Below are positions 5,895-6,596 of a DNA stretch of 6,596 bases, piece after piece; positions within the stretch are counted from its first letter, which is position 1, and each line of letters opens with the position of its first letter. The DNA lies in the NCBI GenBank assembly GCA_029288115.1, contig JARFPV010000345.1, positions 1 to 6,596 of the forward strand. The letters run 5' to 3'. A model generated the notes under the pieces. The model saw only the letters and a list, made by a program, of their open reading frames with translations, was not told the origin of the DNA and ran no database searches. This stretch comes from Akkermansiaceae bacterium. GTDB taxonomy: Bacteria; Verrucomicrobiota; Verrucomicrobiia; Verrucomicrobiales; Akkermansiaceae. The position numbers and the translations under genes were made by a program.

Positions 5895-6596
5895 TTACTC
5901 AGCGTGAGAATTTTCCCACTGCTCGATTCTGTTAGTAAGGAATTTGATCCAGCTCGGGTGCGCATTCATGCAGGGGACGAGGGTCAAAGACTCTCCGCCG
6001 GCCTCGGTGAATTCCTCGACGCCGCGCATGCCGATCTCCTCAATGGTTTCCAGGCAGTCGGATACAAATGCCGGGCACATGACTTTGATCTTTTTGATGC
6101 CTTCTTTACCGAAGCGTTTTAGTTCAAAGTCGGTGTAAGGCCCCAGCCATGGATCACGCAGCAAGCGCGACTGGAAGGAGATGGCGGTCTTTTCCTCAGG
6201 GATACCTGATTTTTCCAGAAAGGCTTTGGTCGTTGCGAGACACTGGTGCTTGTAGCAGGTCGCGTGGCAGGGGTTAGGAGTCACGCAGCAATCATCGCGC
6301 ACCAGGCAGTGGGCGTGTGAAGGATCGGATTTCTGCACGTGTCGTTCGGGAATGCCGTGGTAACTGAATAGTAACAGGTCGTCGTCATCTTCCATGTGTG
6401 GCATGGCACTATCGACCAGTGCCTGGATGTAGTCCTCATCCTGGTAAAACGGTTGCAGCAGCGAGGTCTTCATCTGCGGTGCGTGGGTGTTGATTTCCTC
6501 CATCGCCTTGACCACAGCAGTCTCGTAGCTCGACATCGCATAGTGCGGATACAACGGCATGATAAAGAGGTCGGTGACGCCGTCTGCAATGATTTG
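5895..6596 (-). CDS. hemH: Ferrochelatase (5' end beyond window)
   Basis: This enzyme inserts ferrous iron into a porphyrin, the last or near-last step of haem synthesis. The window holds 233 C-terminal residues; about the first third is missing. The frame stays open from ATG 6560 to the edge, and the family motif around MPLYPHY lies at that ATG, so it is internal and not a start. Visible motifs are FSYHGIPERH with the catalytic His at 6357-6359, FQSRLLRDPWLGPYTD, and PAFVSDCLETIEEI with the conserved Glu at 6048-6050. LVPCMNAHPSW follows near the C-terminus. Between the HGIP motif and QCLATT there is a cysteine-rich insertion (6240-6308) with six Cys spaced C-x5-CC-x5-C-x3-C-x4-C, absent from E. 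coli and B. subtilis type enzymes. Some bacterial ferrochelatases bind a [2Fe-2S] cluster, so a metal site is plausible here. It converges on the phosphodiesterase gene with 29 bp between them. Confidence 0.95.
   Translation of the reverse strand, partial: QIIADGVTDLFIMPLYPHYAMSSYETAVVKAMEEINTHAPQMKTSLLQPFYQDEDYIQALVDSAMPHMEDDDDLLLFSYHGIPERHVQKSDPSHAHCLVRDDCCVTPNPCHATCYKHQCLATTKAFLEKSGIPEEKTAISFQSRLLRDPWLGPYTDFELKRFGKEGIKKIKVMCPAFVSDCLETIEEIGMRGVEEFTEAGGESLTLVPCMNAHPSWIKFLTNRIEQWENSHAE

Noticed and set aside
5866..5920. Terminator between the phosphodiesterase gene and hemH
   Set aside because: Only a 4-bp CTCA/TGAG stem was found, inside the hemH 3' end, without a T-run.
5877..6122. 81-residue plus-strand ORF opposite hemH
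   Set aside because: It is antisense to the highly conserved C-terminal part of ferrochelatase and has no recognisable features.

Overview
The window looks like an ordinary chromosomal stretch of a Gram-negative bacterium. There is a lipoprotein signal, an AsmA-like inner-membrane-anchored protein, a periplasmic phosphodiesterase and haem synthesis. Short lipobox variants ending in S-C, sparse Shine-Dalgarno sites, an ankyrin/YkuD protein and mid GC content suggest Verrucomicrobiota (or the wider PVC group). This is an inference from general resemblance; no rRNA or marker gene is present to settle it.

Layout, left to right. 1-472 (+) is the 3' part of an HNH endonuclease gene, cut by the window edge. 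473-646 is the longest non-coding stretch and holds a 55-bp interrupted palindrome. 647-2428 (+) encodes a lipoprotein with about 12-13 ankyrin repeats fused to a C-terminal L,D-transpeptidase (YkuD) domain. 2442-2813 (-) encodes a small four-helix membrane protein of unknown role. 2912-4303 (+) encodes an AsmA-like protein. 4300-4893 (-) is acyl carrier protein phosphodiesterase (acpH), whose stop codon interlocks with that of the AsmA-like gene. 5041-5865 (+) encodes an exported glycerophosphodiester phosphodiesterase. 5895-6596 (-) is the C-terminal two thirds of ferrochelatase (hemH), running off the right edge.

From the ankyrin gene onward orientation alternates gene by gene, so apart from a possible pairing with sequence outside the window these are single-gene units. 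Three pairs converge (gaps of 13 bp, an overlap of 4 bp, and 29 bp) and two pairs diverge (98 bp and 147 bp). No tRNA, rRNA, insertion sequence, CRISPR array or clear intrinsic terminator was seen. Several products act on the cell envelope (L,D-transpeptidase, AsmA-like protein, exported phosphodiesterase, small membrane protein), but the gene order does not make them one pathway. The most unusual items are the ankyrin-transpeptidase fusion, the cysteine-rich insert in ferrochelatase, the intergenic palindrome and a short leader ORF abutting the phosphodiesterase start.
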